The notes: generated by a model from the letters alone, not told the origin. A stretch of 64,000 bases of DNA from Mycobacterium sp. PSTR-4-N (GCF_022348085.1 NZ_JAKRFN010000017.1:62001-126000), one strand, 5' to 3'; positions 49,030 to 58,171 are shown, counted from the stretch's first letter. A program made the numbers and translations.

Positions 49030-49830
49030 TCAGGCCTGGACGATGATCGGATCGCCCACGCTGACGGTGTCGAAATACCACGCCGCGTTGTCCGGGCTGA
49101 GGTTGATGCAGCCGTGGCTGACGTTGGCGTAGCCCTGCGATCCCACCGACCAGGGTGCGGAGTGCACATAGACACCGCCCCAGGTGACACGCACGGCGTC
49201 GGCGACGGTGAGCTTGTAGCCCTCCGGATCGGACAGCGGGATGCCGATGGTCCGCGAGTCCATGACGACGGACTTCTGCTTCTCCAGTGCGGTGAAACTC
49301 CCGATCGGGGTGGGGTGCTTCGGCTTGCCCATCGATGCGGGCATCTCCCGGGCGACGACGCCGTCGATGCTGACGGTGAACGTGTGAGCGTCCAGGTCGG
49401 CGACGCCGACGACCGACGATCCGGTCTGGAAGCTGGTGGCGAACCCGCCGACCGACACATCGATGGGTGCGTGCGCCGGGAAGTAGAGCGCGGGTGTCCA
49501 CTGCATGGTCCGGTCGTCGAGCCAGGAGAACGTGCCCTCTTCGGGTCCGGCGCCTGCCGCCCGCACCGCAAAGGAACTCTCGACGGCACCGCGGTTCGGC
49601 ACCGGCGCGGTGAACGTGACGGTGACCGGGTGGGCCACGCCGACGGTCTCCCCGGGAGACGGTGAGATCTCGCTGATCGTCGACGGAAGCGTCGGCACCG
49701 GGGTACCGATGGCTCCGATCGCTGACGGGCCGACCGACAGGCCGGACATCACGGCCACCGCCCCCATCACGGCCGCCATGCGGCTGATCGAGAAGCGGAG
49801 TCGGTTGTGTTCACGTGAGGCGCTCGTCAC
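49030..49830 (-). CDS. L,D-transpeptidase with Ig-like domain
   Basis: 266 aa. A signal/anchor segment (about residues 18-42), one bacterial Ig-like domain (residues 50-145: SPSPGETVGVAHPVTVTFTAPVP) and the YkuD catalytic domain with VHSAPWSVGSQGYANVSHGCINLS; the nucleophile is Cys241 and the histidines lie in VHSAP and SHGC. It makes 3-3 cross-links in peptidoglycan, the main link type in mycobacteria, outside the membrane. It has one Ig-like domain rather than the two of Mtb LdtMt2. Divergent from nothing; upstream gene is on the same strand. Confidence 0.93.
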   Translation of the reverse strand: MTSASREHNRLRFSISRMAAVMGAVAVMSGLSVGPSAIGAIGTPVPTLPSTISEISPSPGETVGVAHPVTVTFTAPVPNRGAVESSFAVRAAGAGPEEGTFSWLDDRTMQWTPALYFPAHAPIDVSVGGFATSFQTGSSVVGVADLDAHTFTVSIDGVVAREMPASMGKPKHPTPIGSFTALEKQKSVVMDSRTIGIPLSDPEGYKLTVADAVRVTWGGVYVHSAPWSVGSQGYANVSHGCINLSPDNAAWYFDTVSVGDPIIVQA

Positions 49831-49874
49831 GGTGCCATCCTAGGTAATCGGCGGGGGTGAACCCTGTTCATGGA

Positions 49875-50474
49875 CTATCGCGCTGGTGCGGGCGAACGTT
49901 TCAGCCCGCCGGCGACGGCCAGCAACGCATAACCCGCTGCGAGCACGCCGGCGGCCAACCCCGCGACATTGGCGGCGACCGCGCCCGCGCCGACACTGTC
50001 GACGTCCAGGAAGAAGTAGGGGGCCCGCCGGCCCAGATCGTTGAGCACCAGCAGCGCCACCACCAGATAGGCCGCCGGGAACGCCAGCCACGCGATGGGA
50101 TGCCACCACGCCAGAGGGGCGGGCGCCGAGGCGCGGCCGACGAGAACCCAGTCGCACAGCGCGAGCAGGGGCACCACGCAGTGCAGCAGCACGTTGGCGA
50201 CCGTGTAGCCCATGCTGCGGTCGACGAGGAACAGGTTCCACACCACCCCGGCCATCACCAGATAGAGAACCACCGCGCCGCGCAGCCCGACGCGCCCGTC
50301 GGAGCGCGGCCGCACCAGGGTCAACAGGTAATAGGCGGCCGCTGCGACGTTGACCTGATAGGTGAACGTGACCATGCGCCACATCAGGCCACGTTCGGAG
50401 GTGACGCCGACGACGAGCAACGCCGCGGCGACGGCGACGACGATCCCGACACGCAGGCCGATCCGCAGGGTCAC
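49875..50474 (-). CDS. Pr6Pr family membrane protein
   Basis: 199 aa with six hydrophobic segments (about residues 7-25, 33-53, 64-83, 92-110, 123-145, 160-190). The sequence GLMWRMVTFTYQVNVAAAAYY and the loop FFLDVDSVGA match the Pr6Pr/FAR-17a-like family of actinobacterial membrane proteins with six helices. Function unknown; mammalian relatives (AIG1) hydrolyse fatty acid esters of hydroxy fatty acids, so a lipid role is possible. Codes directly after the threonine dehydratase gene on the same strand with 18 bases between. Confidence 0.8.
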   Translation of the reverse strand: MTLRIGLRVGIVVAVAAALLVVGVTSERGLMWRMVTFTYQVNVAAAAYYLLTLVRPRSDGRVGLRGAVVLYLVMAGVVWNLFLVDRSMGYTVANVLLHCVVPLLALCDWVLVGRASAPAPLAWWHPIAWLAFPAAYLVVALLVLNDLGRRAPYFFLDVDSVGAGAVAANVAGLAAGVLAAGYALLAVAGGLKRSPAPAR

Positions 50475-50492
50475 ATCCCCAGGGTAGAGACG

Positions 50493-51440
50493 TCAGGCGA
50501 GCGTCTGCGCCAGCAACCGCGGTTCGATGTTGCCGCCCGAGAGGATCACCACGGTGGGGCCCGGCGGTGTGGCGTGCCGCCGGTAGGCGGCCAACGCGAC
50601 GGCCCCGCTGGGTTCGGCGACCAGGTGACCACGCTGCGCGAATTCCCTGACCGCCGACAGTATGTCGTCCTCCGTCACGGTGAGCATCCCGTCGAGGACC
50701 TGCCGCAGGTGCGTGAACGTCAACGCGGACGGCTGGGAGCGCAGGCCGTCGGCGACGGTGCGGTTGCGCTGCTCGATCGGCCAGTCCACCCGCTCGCCGG
50801 TCCGCAAACCCTCGGTGGTGTCGGCGGCCAGCTCGGGCTCCACCCCGAGAACCACGGCCTGCGGGCACAGGGTCTTGATCGCCACCCCGATGCCCGAGGC
50901 GAGGCCGCCGCCGCTGACCGGGACCAGCACCGTGGCGACCTCGGCGAGGTCCTCGGCGATCTCCAGGCCGATCGTGCCCTGACCGGCGATCACGTCGCGG
51001 TGGTCGAACGGCGGGATCATCGTCCCGCCGGTGTCGGCGAGCACCTGCGCGGCGACGGTCTCCCGTTGGCCCGCCCCGCACAGCACCACCCGCGCGCCGT
51101 GGGCCCGAGTGGCCGCGACCTTGACGTCTGGCGTCTCCTCGGGCATCACGATGTGTGCCCGCAGACCGAAGGTGGCCGCCGCGTAGGCGACGGCCTGGGC
51201 GTGGTTGCCGCTGCTGTAGGCCACGACGTCGGCCACCGCGTCCCCGCGCTCCTTCGCCGCGGTCAGTGCGCTGAACGCCCCCCGCACCTTGAACGCGCCG
51301 ATCGCCTGCAGGCTCTCCGGTTTGACCCACAGCGGCCGCTCCGGGTCACCCCAGGGCGCGGGCACCAGCGGAGTCCGGGTGACATGTCCGCGGATGCGCT
51401 GCGCGGCCGCGTGGATGTCGTCGATCGTCACGAGCTGCAT
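50493..51440 (-). CDS. PLP-dependent threonine dehydratase/serine racemase
   Basis: 315 aa from ATG 51440; a longer start adds six residues without conservation. Fold type II PLP enzyme: Lys51 in QAIGAFKVRGAF binds the cofactor, SSGNHAQAVAYAA is the substrate loop, and VPVSGGGLASGIG the phosphate loop. There is no ACT domain, so it is the short, non-regulated type. It deaminates threonine or serine to the keto acid, or racemises serine. It starts 35 bases from the divergent thioesterase gene. Confidence 0.88.
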   Translation of the reverse strand: MQLVTIDDIHAAAQRIRGHVTRTPLVPAPWGDPERPLWVKPESLQAIGAFKVRGAFSALTAAKERGDAVADVVAYSSGNHAQAVAYAAATFGLRAHIVMPEETPDVKVAATRAHGARVVLCGAGQRETVAAQVLADTGGTMIPPFDHRDVIAGQGTIGLEIAEDLAEVATVLVPVSGGGLASGIGVAIKTLCPQAVVLGVEPELAADTTEGLRTGERVDWPIEQRNRTVADGLRSQPSALTFTHLRQVLDGMLTVTEDDILSAVREFAQRGHLVAEPSGAVALAAYRRHATPPGPTVVILSGGNIEPRLLAQTLA

Positions 51441-51475
51441 GGTTGGAGTCTGCCTCACCCCTACAGTCGTCGGTG

Positions 51476-51907
51476 ATGACCGGATACTCGCTGCCCGTGG
51501 TTCCCCGCTACGCAGAGATCGACCAGCAGGGGGTGGTGTTCAACGGCCACTACCTCACCTGGTTCGACGAGGCGTGTACCGGCTTCCTCGAACACTGCGG
51601 AGCCGGCTACGCCGACCTGATCGCCGGTGGCCACGACGTCCAGGTCGTGCACAGCGAGATCGACTTCGCCGCGCCCGTCCGCTGGCGCGACGTGGTGCGG
51701 GTGACCGCAGCCTGCAGCCGGGTGGGCACGACGAGCTTCACCATCGCGTTCACCGTGTGCCGGCGGGCCGCCCACGACGGTGAGGACACCGAACAGGTCG
51801 CGGTCCGCGGGGCCAACACCTACGTCGTCGTCTCGACCGACGACTGGGCCAAGCGGCCCGTCCCGGATGCGCTTCGTCACGCGTTGACCGGCCACGGCGC
51901 ACGCTGA
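51476..51907 (+). CDS. hot-dog fold acyl-CoA thioesterase
   Basis: 143 aa from ATG 51476. The catalytic hot-dog signature is YAEIDQQGVVFNGHYLTWFDEA, with the aspartate and the NGHY segment of 4-hydroxybenzoyl-CoA thioesterases. It would hydrolyse an acyl-CoA to acid and CoA. No polyketide or benzoate genes are near. It precedes agmatinase by 16 bases on the same strand and may be co-transcribed. Confidence 0.88.
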   Translation: MTGYSLPVVPRYAEIDQQGVVFNGHYLTWFDEACTGFLEHCGAGYADLIAGGHDVQVVHSEIDFAAPVRWRDVVRVTAACSRVGTTSFTIAFTVCRRAAHDGEDTEQVAVRGANTYVVVSTDDWAKRPVPDALRHALTGHGAR

Positions 51908-51923
51908 CCGGTACGGTCTGCCC

Positions 51924-52970
51924 ATGGGTCATGAGCATGGACACCAGCGCGATCTCCCGCCCGGCATGGTCGAGCAGTTGGAGCTCGCCTACGCGGGTGT
52001 GGCGTCCTTCGGACACCGGCCGTTCCTGACCGAGACCGCCCAGCTGGATTCCTGGAAACCTGACGTGGCGATCGTCGGCGCCCCGTTCGACATCGCGACC
52101 ACGAATCGGCCCGGGGCCCGCTTCGGCCCCCGCGCGATCCGGGCCACGGCCTACGAGCCGGGCACCTACCACATGGATCTGGGTCTGGAGATCTTCGACT
52201 GGCTCGAGGTCGTCGACTTCGGTGACGCCTATTGCCCGCACGGGCAGACCGAGGTGTCGCACGCCAACATCAAGGACCGCGTGGCAGCGATCGCCAGCCG
52301 CGGCATCGTTCCGGTCATCCTCGGCGGTGACCATTCGATCACCTGGCCGGCCGCCACCGCGGTGGCCGACGTGCACGGCTACGGCAACGTCGGCATCGTG
52401 CACTTCGACGCGCACGCCGACACCGCCGACGAGATCGAGGGCAACCTCGCCAGCCACGGCACACCGATGCGCCGGCTCATCGAATCCGGCGCGGTGCCCG
52501 GCTCCCACTTCGTGCAGGTCGGACTGCGCGGCTACTGGCCTCCGCAGGACACGTTCGAATGGATGCAAGAGCAGAAGATGACCTGGCACACGATGCATGA
52601 GATCTGGGAGCGCGGCTTCAAGGCGGTGATGACCGACGCCGTCGGCGAAGCGCTGGCCAAGGCCGACAAGCTGTACGTGTCGGTGGACATCGACGTGCTC
52701 GACCCGGCGCACGCGCCCGGCACCGGAACCCCGGAGCCGGGCGGCATCACCAGCGCCGACCTGCTGCGGATGGTCCGGCAGCTCTGCTACGAGCACGACG
52801 TGGCCGGCGTCGACGTCGTCGAGGTGGCACCGGCCTATGACCACGCCGAGCTGACGGTCAACGCCGCGCACCGGGTGGTGTTCGAGGCGCTGGCCGGTAT
52901 GGCGGCCCGCCGGCGCGACGCAGCCGGCGGCGAACCGGGGCAGCCGGCCCGGTCCTACCTCAGGCCGTGA
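51924..52970 (+). CDS. speB: agmatinase/ureohydrolase
   Basis: 348 aa arginase-fold enzyme. All manganese-binding motifs are present: ILGGDHSITWPA, VHFDAHADTADE and VSVDIDVLDPAHAPGTGTPEPGG. Hydrolyses agmatine to putrescine and urea, or a related guanidino compound (guanidinobutyrase is common in actinobacteria). Released urea could feed the urea step of the uracil pathway, but this is only a thought. The end is one base from the stop of the opposing mycolic acid methyltransferase. Confidence 0.9.
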   Translation: MGHEHGHQRDLPPGMVEQLELAYAGVASFGHRPFLTETAQLDSWKPDVAIVGAPFDIATTNRPGARFGPRAIRATAYEPGTYHMDLGLEIFDWLEVVDFGDAYCPHGQTEVSHANIKDRVAAIASRGIVPVILGGDHSITWPAATAVADVHGYGNVGIVHFDAHADTADEIEGNLASHGTPMRRLIESGAVPGSHFVQVGLRGYWPPQDTFEWMQEQKMTWHTMHEIWERGFKAVMTDAVGEALAKADKLYVSVDIDVLDPAHAPGTGTPEPGGITSADLLRMVRQLCYEHDVAGVDVVEVAPAYDHAELTVNAAHRVVFEALAGMAARRRDAAGGEPGQPARSYLRP

Positions 52971-53855
52971 TCAGCTCTTGGTGAGGGTGAACTGGCAGAT
53001 GTCGGTGTAGCCGTCCCGGAACAGGTCGGCGCAGCCGGTCAGGTACTTCATGTAGCGCTCGTAGACCTCTTCGGACTGGATCGCGATGGCCTGATCCTTG
53101 TTGGCCTCCAGCGCGGCGGCCCACAGATCCAGCGTGCGGGCGTAATGCAGCCGCAGGGGCTGGACCAGCCCGACGCCGAAACCGGCCTTGGTGGCGTGGC
53201 TCTTGACCTTGACCGGCTGCGGCAGATCGCCGCCCGGGAAGATCTCGTCCATGATGAATTTGAAGAACCTGATCTTGGTCATCGTGACCGGCAGGTTCCG
53301 CGCCGCGAACTCCTCGTCGTCGGGCTTGACGATGGTGTGCAGCATCATCACGCCGTCGGCGGGCAGCACGTCATAGGCGCGACTGAAGAACTCGTCGTAG
53401 CGGTCGCGGCCGAAGTGCTCGAACGCGCCGATCGACACGATCCGGTCCACCGGCTCGTGGAACTGCTCCCACCCCTGCAGCAGCACGCGCTTGCTGCGCG
53501 GGCTGTCGAGGCCGTCGAGCACCTTCTGCACGTGGGCCTGCTGATTGCGGCTCAGCGTCAGGCCGATGACGTTGACGTCGTAGCGCTCGACGGCACGCTT
53601 GATCGTCGCGCCCCAGCCGCAGCCCACGTCGAGCAGCGTCATACCGGGCTCGAGACCGAGCTTGCCCAGCGACAGATCGATCTTGGCGAGCTGGGCTTCC
53701 TCGAGCGTCATGTCGTCGCGCTCGAAGTAGGCGCAGCTGTAGGTCTGCGTGGGATCCAGGAACAACCGGTAGAAGTCGTCGGAGAGGTCGTAGTGCGACT
53801 GGACGTCCTCGAAATGCGGAGTCAGGTCCTGGGTTCCGTTGGTGGTGTCTGGCAA
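52971..53855 (-). CDS. mycolic acid methyltransferase (cyclopropane/methoxymycolate synthase family)
   Basis: 294 aa. SAM motif LLDVGCGWGATIKRAVERYDV; family marks YSCAYFERDDMTLEEAQ, IGAFEHFGRDRYDEFF with the active-site glutamate, RFFKFIMDEIFPGG and the C-terminal TGCADLFRDGY. The group makes cyclopropane rings, methyl branches or oxygenated mycolates on the meromycolate chain while bound to ACP. Which modification cannot be told by eye. Stand-alone gene, as is typical. Confidence 0.92.
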   Translation of the reverse strand: MPDTTNGTQDLTPHFEDVQSHYDLSDDFYRLFLDPTQTYSCAYFERDDMTLEEAQLAKIDLSLGKLGLEPGMTLLDVGCGWGATIKRAVERYDVNVIGLTLSRNQQAHVQKVLDGLDSPRSKRVLLQGWEQFHEPVDRIVSIGAFEHFGRDRYDEFFSRAYDVLPADGVMMLHTIVKPDDEEFAARNLPVTMTKIRFFKFIMDEIFPGGDLPQPVKVKSHATKAGFGVGLVQPLRLHYARTLDLWAAALEANKDQAIAIQSEEVYERYMKYLTGCADLFRDGYTDICQFTLTKS

Positions 53856-54047
53856 ATCACTGACCTTTGAATCTCGAGTGCTTGCGAGGACGGCCCCACC
53901 GTCTTCGAGGGCCTGTCTCGCCCAGGGCGAAAGTTGCTACGCACAGTACCCGAGCATGGTGGGCGACCGTGAATCGCCGAGCGGGTGCGCGGCCGACTAT
54001 CGTGGGGAGACCGCCGAACCGCCCATCCATCCTCGGAGGCACCCCTC

Positions 54048-54269
54048 GTGACGACACCCCAGGACGACCCGTTCGACGACGCTCCCGAAGCCGACGTGGC
54101 CGAGCAGCGGGCACCGGTCGACCCCACCGAGGATGCTGCCGATGACGAGGCCGCCGACGGGGCGTGGCGGGACGCCGATCGGGTGGCCGGCGAGCGGGAC
54201 TGGCAGGCCAGCGAGGCCGATCTGATCGAGCAGACGATCGACGTCCCGATCGACGACGACGAACGCTGA
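54048..54269 (+). CDS. conserved acidic small protein, 73 aa
   Basis: From GTG 54048 with GGAGG nine bases upstream. Extremely acidic (many Asp/Glu: DDPFDDAPEADVAEQ, DAADDEAADG) with a repeated-looking centre and C-terminal IDVPIDDDER. Likely disordered. Similar proteins occur across mycobacteria next to P450 or regulatory genes; no function is known. The 192 bases before it (53856-54047) hold the promoters of this gene and of the divergent methyltransferase. Confidence 0.65.
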   Translation: MTTPQDDPFDDAPEADVAEQRAPVDPTEDAADDEAADGAWRDADRVAGERDWQASEADLIEQTIDVPIDDDER

Positions 54270-54353
54270 GCCGACCACCGGTCGAGTTGGGCCGTCAGAC
54301 ACTCGACACACCCGCCGCGATTGCACCGCAGGCAAGCCGGGTACCTCGCTGGC

Positions 54354-54749
54354 GTGACTGACGCAAGCGATGCCACGGTCGATGCCGTCGGCAAGGTGAC
54401 CGAAGCGCTGGAGTGGGTCGAACGCGCACGGGGCCACCTGTATTCGTTCCACCAGCTGATGGGTCGTGCCGATCTGCTGCTCGGTGAGGCGTGCGAGGCG
54501 CTCCGTGAGGCCGGCCACGACGATGTCGCCGAGCGCCTGGAGACAGAGGTCGTCGGCCGCAACGTGCTCGAGGGCCGGTGGACCTTCCAGATCATCGAAG
54601 AGTTCGAGGACACCTACTGGGACGTCCTGCGTGACCACGAGAAGCGGGTGCGTGACGACCTGGTCGACGGGCAACGCCACCTGCACGAGGCGCGGATGAA
54701 AGAGGACCGTCGCACACACGGCCGAAAGGGTCACCAGGCGCGGCCCTGA
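54354..54749 (+). CDS. conserved mycobacterial protein, 131 aa, helical
   Basis: From GTG 54354. Mostly alpha-helical with conserved blocks EALEWVERARGHLYSFHQLMG, LLGEACEALREAGHD and FEDTYWDVLRDHEKRVRDDL. It resembles a four-helix bundle. No catalytic residues identified. It lies between the acidic small protein and the CYP124-type gene on the same strand, with 17 bases before the latter, so it may be part of that unit. Confidence 0.7.
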   Translation: MTDASDATVDAVGKVTEALEWVERARGHLYSFHQLMGRADLLLGEACEALREAGHDDVAERLETEVVGRNVLEGRWTFQIIEEFEDTYWDVLRDHEKRVRDDLVDGQRHLHEARMKEDRRTHGRKGHQARP

Positions 54750-54766
54750 CGCTACGCTCGGGTTGC

Positions 54767-56071
54767 ATGAGCAGCCCGGAACTCGGCACGACACTCGGCG
54801 ACGTGACCCGGGTCAACGGCACTCCCCCGCCGGACATCTCTCTGGCCGACGCCGACCTGGCGTCGTGGGATTTCTGGGGCCTCGACGACGACATCCGTGA
54901 CGGCGCGTTCGCCACACTGCGCCGCGAGGCGCCCGTCCGTTTCTTCGAGGCGTTCGTGGCCGACGGTGATGCCGAGATCGCCGGGCACTGGGCGCTGACC
55001 CGCTACGACGATGTGTTCTACGCCAGTAGGCATCCCGAGATCTTCAGCTCGGCGCTGGGCATCGTGATCGGCGATCAATCCCCGGAACTGGCCGAGTACT
55101 TCGGCTCGATGATCGCAATGGACGACCCTCGCCACACCCGGTTGCGTAACATCGTGCGCAGCGCATTCACCCCGAAAGTGCTTGCGATGATCGAGGATTC
55201 GGTGCGAGCGCGGGCAGCGCGGTTGGTGGCCGACATGGTGGCCGCACACCCCGACGGGCACGCCGATCTGGTGGCCGAGTTCTCCGGACCGCTACCGCTG
55301 CAGATCATCTGCGACATGATGGGGATCCCCGAGTCCGATCATCAGCGAGTCTTCGGTTGGACCAACGTCATCCTGGGGTTCGGCGACCCCGACATCGCCA
55401 CCGATTTCGAGGAGTTCGTCTCCGTCGCGATGGCCATCGGGGCGTATGCCACGGCGCTCGCCGACGACCGGCGCGAACATCCCGCCGACGATCTGACCAC
55501 CGCCCTGGTCGCCGCCGAACTCGACGGCGAACGGCTGACCTCGGCCGAGGTGGCGTCCTTTTTCATCCTGCTCGTCGTGGCCGGCAACGAGACGACCCGC
55601 AACGCGATCAGTCACGGCGTGCTGGCGCTCAGCCGCTTCCCCGAGCAGCGCGACATCTGGTGGGCCGACTACGAATCCATCGCGCCGACCGCGGTCGAAG
55701 AGATCGTGCGCTGGGCCTCACCGGTGGCCTACATGCGGCGGACCGCCACCCGGGATGTCGAACTGGGCGGCGTGCGTATCGCAGCCGGCGACAAAGTCAG
55801 TCTGTGGTACGGCTCGGCCAACCGAGACGAATCGAAGTTCGCCGATCCGTGGACGTTCGACGTGCGTCGGCATCCCAACCCGCATGTGGGTTTCGGGGGC
55901 GGCGGTGCGCACTTCTGCCTCGGGGCCAACCTGGCCCGCCGGGAGATCACGGTGGCGTTCGAGGAACTGCACCGCGCCGTGCCCGACCTGCGAGCCGTCC
56001 GCGAACCCGACCGGTTGCAATCGGCGTTCATCCACGGCATCAAGCGGCTACCGGTCGCCTGGACCGGGTAG
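54767..56071 (+). CDS. cyp124: cytochrome P450, CYP124 family
   Basis: 434 aa. P450 motifs: AGNETTRN (272-279), E312-x-x-R315 and heme loop FGGGGAHFCLGANLAR with Cys384. The N-terminus VTRVNGTPPPDISLAD and the rest match M. tuberculosis CYP124 closely, including WWADYESIAPTAVEEIVRWASPV and GIKRLPVAW. CYP124 hydroxylates methyl-branched chain ends, including phytanic acid and cholesterol side chains. Together with the CYP125-type gene 8 kb away it points to sterol or branched-lipid use. ATG 54767 follows the helical protein gene after 17 bases. Confidence 0.93.
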   Translation: MSSPELGTTLGDVTRVNGTPPPDISLADADLASWDFWGLDDDIRDGAFATLRREAPVRFFEAFVADGDAEIAGHWALTRYDDVFYASRHPEIFSSALGIVIGDQSPELAEYFGSMIAMDDPRHTRLRNIVRSAFTPKVLAMIEDSVRARAARLVADMVAAHPDGHADLVAEFSGPLPLQIICDMMGIPESDHQRVFGWTNVILGFGDPDIATDFEEFVSVAMAIGAYATALADDRREHPADDLTTALVAAELDGERLTSAEVASFFILLVVAGNETTRNAISHGVLALSRFPEQRDIWWADYESIAPTAVEEIVRWASPVAYMRRTATRDVELGGVRIAAGDKVSLWYGSANRDESKFADPWTFDVRRHPNPHVGFGGGGAHFCLGANLARREITVAFEELHRAVPDLRAVREPDRLQSAFIHGIKRLPVAWTG

Positions 56072-56072
56072 C

Positions 56073-56540
56073 TCAGTTCCGGGTGGCGTCAGGGGCCACC
56101 CGATGGGTGTCGCGCCCCGCGTCCTCACTGCTGTGTCGTCCCCCGGTCCCCGCGCCGTCGTCGTCGGCACTGACATCGGTGTCGGACCGGCGGACCCGCG
56201 GGTCGAGCTTGTCCGCATGCTCGCGACGCGCGTCGAGATGTTGCTGCGAGTTGGTCAGCGCGTCCCGGCGACCTGCGGCGGTCTCCGCCAGGCGCGCGGC
56301 CTCGGCGGCCTTCGCGTCGGCTTCGGCCTGTGCGGCACGGGCTTTCGCCTCCGTCTCCTCCACCAGCGTGGCCTGTCGTTGCACGCGCTGGCTGTCGTGG
56401 TCGACCTCGCTGCGGATGCGGTCGGCCTCGGCGGCGCGGCGCTTGTTACGGGCACTGCGCGCGACGAACACGATCGCTGCGATCACCAGGATCGCCGCGA
56501 CCACGGCCACCACGATCCAGACGGTGTTGTTGCTGTCCAT
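56073..56540 (-). CDS. membrane-anchored coiled-coil protein
   Basis: 155 aa. One N-terminal transmembrane helix (about residues 7-26, VWIVVAVVAAILVIAAIVF) then a long charged helix with alanine/glutamate/lysine heptads (residues 30-95), likely a coiled coil inside the cell, and an acidic/glycine-rich tail. No enzyme motif. Ends one base after the CYP124 stop, converging on it. Function unknown; could be a scaffold or stress-related membrane protein. Confidence 0.7.
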   Translation of the reverse strand: MDSNNTVWIVVAVVAAILVIAAIVFVARSARNKRRAAEADRIRSEVDHDSQRVQRQATLVEETEAKARAAQAEADAKAAEAARLAETAAGRRDALTNSQQHLDARREHADKLDPRVRRSDTDVSADDDGAGTGGRHSSEDAGRDTHRVAPDATRN

Positions 56541-56633
56541 GACGGCTCCTCGGCTCGCGCGGGGCCGTGCGACGTTGACGACCCCATCAATAAGCGCTCG
56601 GATGCCCGGGCGGTTGCTGCGCTAAACCGTCGG

Positions 56634-57026
56634 TCAGAGCGTGACGGTCAGCGGGCCGGTCTCGCGGCACGATGCCTGCGGGGGATTGCCCGCCGAGGCA
56701 CATCCGCGGCCGGTCGAGGTGTAGGCGGCCCCGGGACGGTAGGGCTGAAAGTACACCTGGGCCGGCAGGATTCCCCGTCCCTGGCTGCAGTGACCCGGGC
56801 CCGGGTCACCGGCCATCGCCACACACGCGACGGTCTGGAAGGTCACCGCACCGGTACATGCCCGTGGTGACACGGTCGCGGTGACCATCGTGGTGCCCGA
56901 CACGGTGACCAGAGTCGGTGGAGAGAGCGCGTAATCGCAGCTGCCCTCCTGGGGTTGGGCGCGCGCGACCCCGGGCGTCCCGAAGGTCAGCGTCCCGGCC
57001 GCGACGACGGCGAGAATGCGCAGCAT
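56634..57026 (-). CDS. secreted cysteine-containing protein, 130 aa
   Basis: Signal peptide of 23 residues (LAVVAAGTLTFGTPGVARA). The mature protein has six cysteines (GSCDYAL, PRACTGAV, TVACVAM, GHCSQG, RGCASAG, ASCRETG), which suits three disulfides and an extracellular life. Beta-rich pattern (LVTVSGTTMVTATVSP). Family not recognised. Start ATG 57026. It lies 38 bases from the end of the mannosyltransferase gene on the same strand. Confidence 0.7.
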   Translation of the reverse strand: MLRILAVVAAGTLTFGTPGVARAQPQEGSCDYALSPPTLVTVSGTTMVTATVSPRACTGAVTFQTVACVAMAGDPGPGHCSQGRGILPAQVYFQPYRPGAAYTSTGRGCASAGNPPQASCRETGPLTVTL

Positions 57027-57064
57027 GCCTGGGATCGTAGGCCACCTCAGCGGCGGCCGACCCG

Positions 57065-58171
57065 CTATTGCACGCGCAGTGCGCTGAGCATCCCGGCGGC
57101 CGAGCGCGGCCACGTGAACTGCTCGGCCCGGCGGCGGGCGCTGTGTCTGCGGTGGTCCTCGGGCCGGTTGATGACCGCCGTGACGGCATGGGCGATGGCG
57201 CGCGGGTCGTTGTCGGCGACGGCGCCGCTGTCCACGGTGAGGATCTCCGCCAAGGCCGAGGTCCGCGACACCACCGCGGGCGTTCCGCAGGCGAGCGCTT
57301 CCAGCGCGGCCAGGCCGAAGGTTTCGTGGGGGCCGGGTGCGAGTGCGACGTCGGCGCTGGCGAGGATCGCCGCCACGGTGTCGCGGCAGCCGACGTACCC
57401 GGTGAAGTCGACCGGCAGCCGGTGCGCCTGTCGTTGCAGCCGGGCCCGCAGCGGCCCGTCGCCGACCATCACCAGGCGCGCGTCGACACCTCGATCGCGC
57501 AGCGCCGCGAGCGCATCGATGCTTCGGTGCGGATGCTTCTCGATCGACAGGCGGCCGCAATGCACCAGCAACGTCTGTCCTGGTGCGGCCCACCGAGAGC
57601 GAACGACCGTGGAGCGGTGCCGCGGGTGGAACTGGTCGAGATCGACGCCGAGGGGCACGGTGACCAGGTTGGTCGCGCCGATGCGGTCGAACTCCTTACG
57701 CGCGAACGTCGTCGTACACACCACGACGTCGTAGTTGGCGGCCGTCCGTCGGTTGGCGGCGTCGGCCACCGCTTCAGCCGACCGCGTGGGCAGGATCTGG
57801 CCGACCAGCCGGTCGAGTCGTTCGTGGGAGATCATCACCGTGGACACGCCGTGGGCGCGGCCCCACGGCCCCAGCGAGCGCAGCGTCAGCCGGTCCGAGA
57901 CCTCCAGCGCGTCGGGGCGCAGTGCCTCCAACAGCTTCCTGACCGGGCGGGGCGACACCGCGCGGTAGCCGCCCGTGAATGGAATTTCGAAGGCGGGCAA
58001 CGAGACCCGAACGACACCGGTTGCACTGGTGGTCCATTCGCGGCGCGGTCCGGGAACGACCAGGAAGACATCGTGACCGGCGGCGCGGTATTCCGCGCCG
58101 AGCCGATCGATCGCGGTGCGCAGGCCTCCGGATCGGGGCCCGTAGAAGTTGGCCACCTGGACGACCCGCAT
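57065..58171 (-). CDS. mgtA: GT4 glycosyltransferase, MgtA-like mannosyltransferase
   Basis: 368 aa GT-B fold retaining glycosyltransferase. N-terminal acceptor part RVVQVANFYGPRSGGLRTAIDRLG; donor-binding part with HCGRLSIEKHPHRSIDAL, VGDGPLRARL and the E-x7-E motif in HETFGLAALEAL. The whole sequence is close to Rv0557 (MgtA, earlier called PimB-like), which adds mannose from GDP-mannose to a glucuronosyl diacylglycerol. In M. tuberculosis this gene lies near menaquinone genes; here it does not, so it may be a paralogue or relocated. Cytoplasmic face of membrane. Confidence 0.8.
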   Translation of the reverse strand: MRVVQVANFYGPRSGGLRTAIDRLGAEYRAAGHDVFLVVPGPRREWTTSATGVVRVSLPAFEIPFTGGYRAVSPRPVRKLLEALRPDALEVSDRLTLRSLGPWGRAHGVSTVMISHERLDRLVGQILPTRSAEAVADAANRRTAANYDVVVCTTTFARKEFDRIGATNLVTVPLGVDLDQFHPRHRSTVVRSRWAAPGQTLLVHCGRLSIEKHPHRSIDALAALRDRGVDARLVMVGDGPLRARLQRQAHRLPVDFTGYVGCRDTVAAILASADVALAPGPHETFGLAALEALACGTPAVVSRTSALAEILTVDSGAVADNDPRAIAHAVTAVINRPEDHRRHSARRRAEQFTWPRSAAGMLSALRVQ

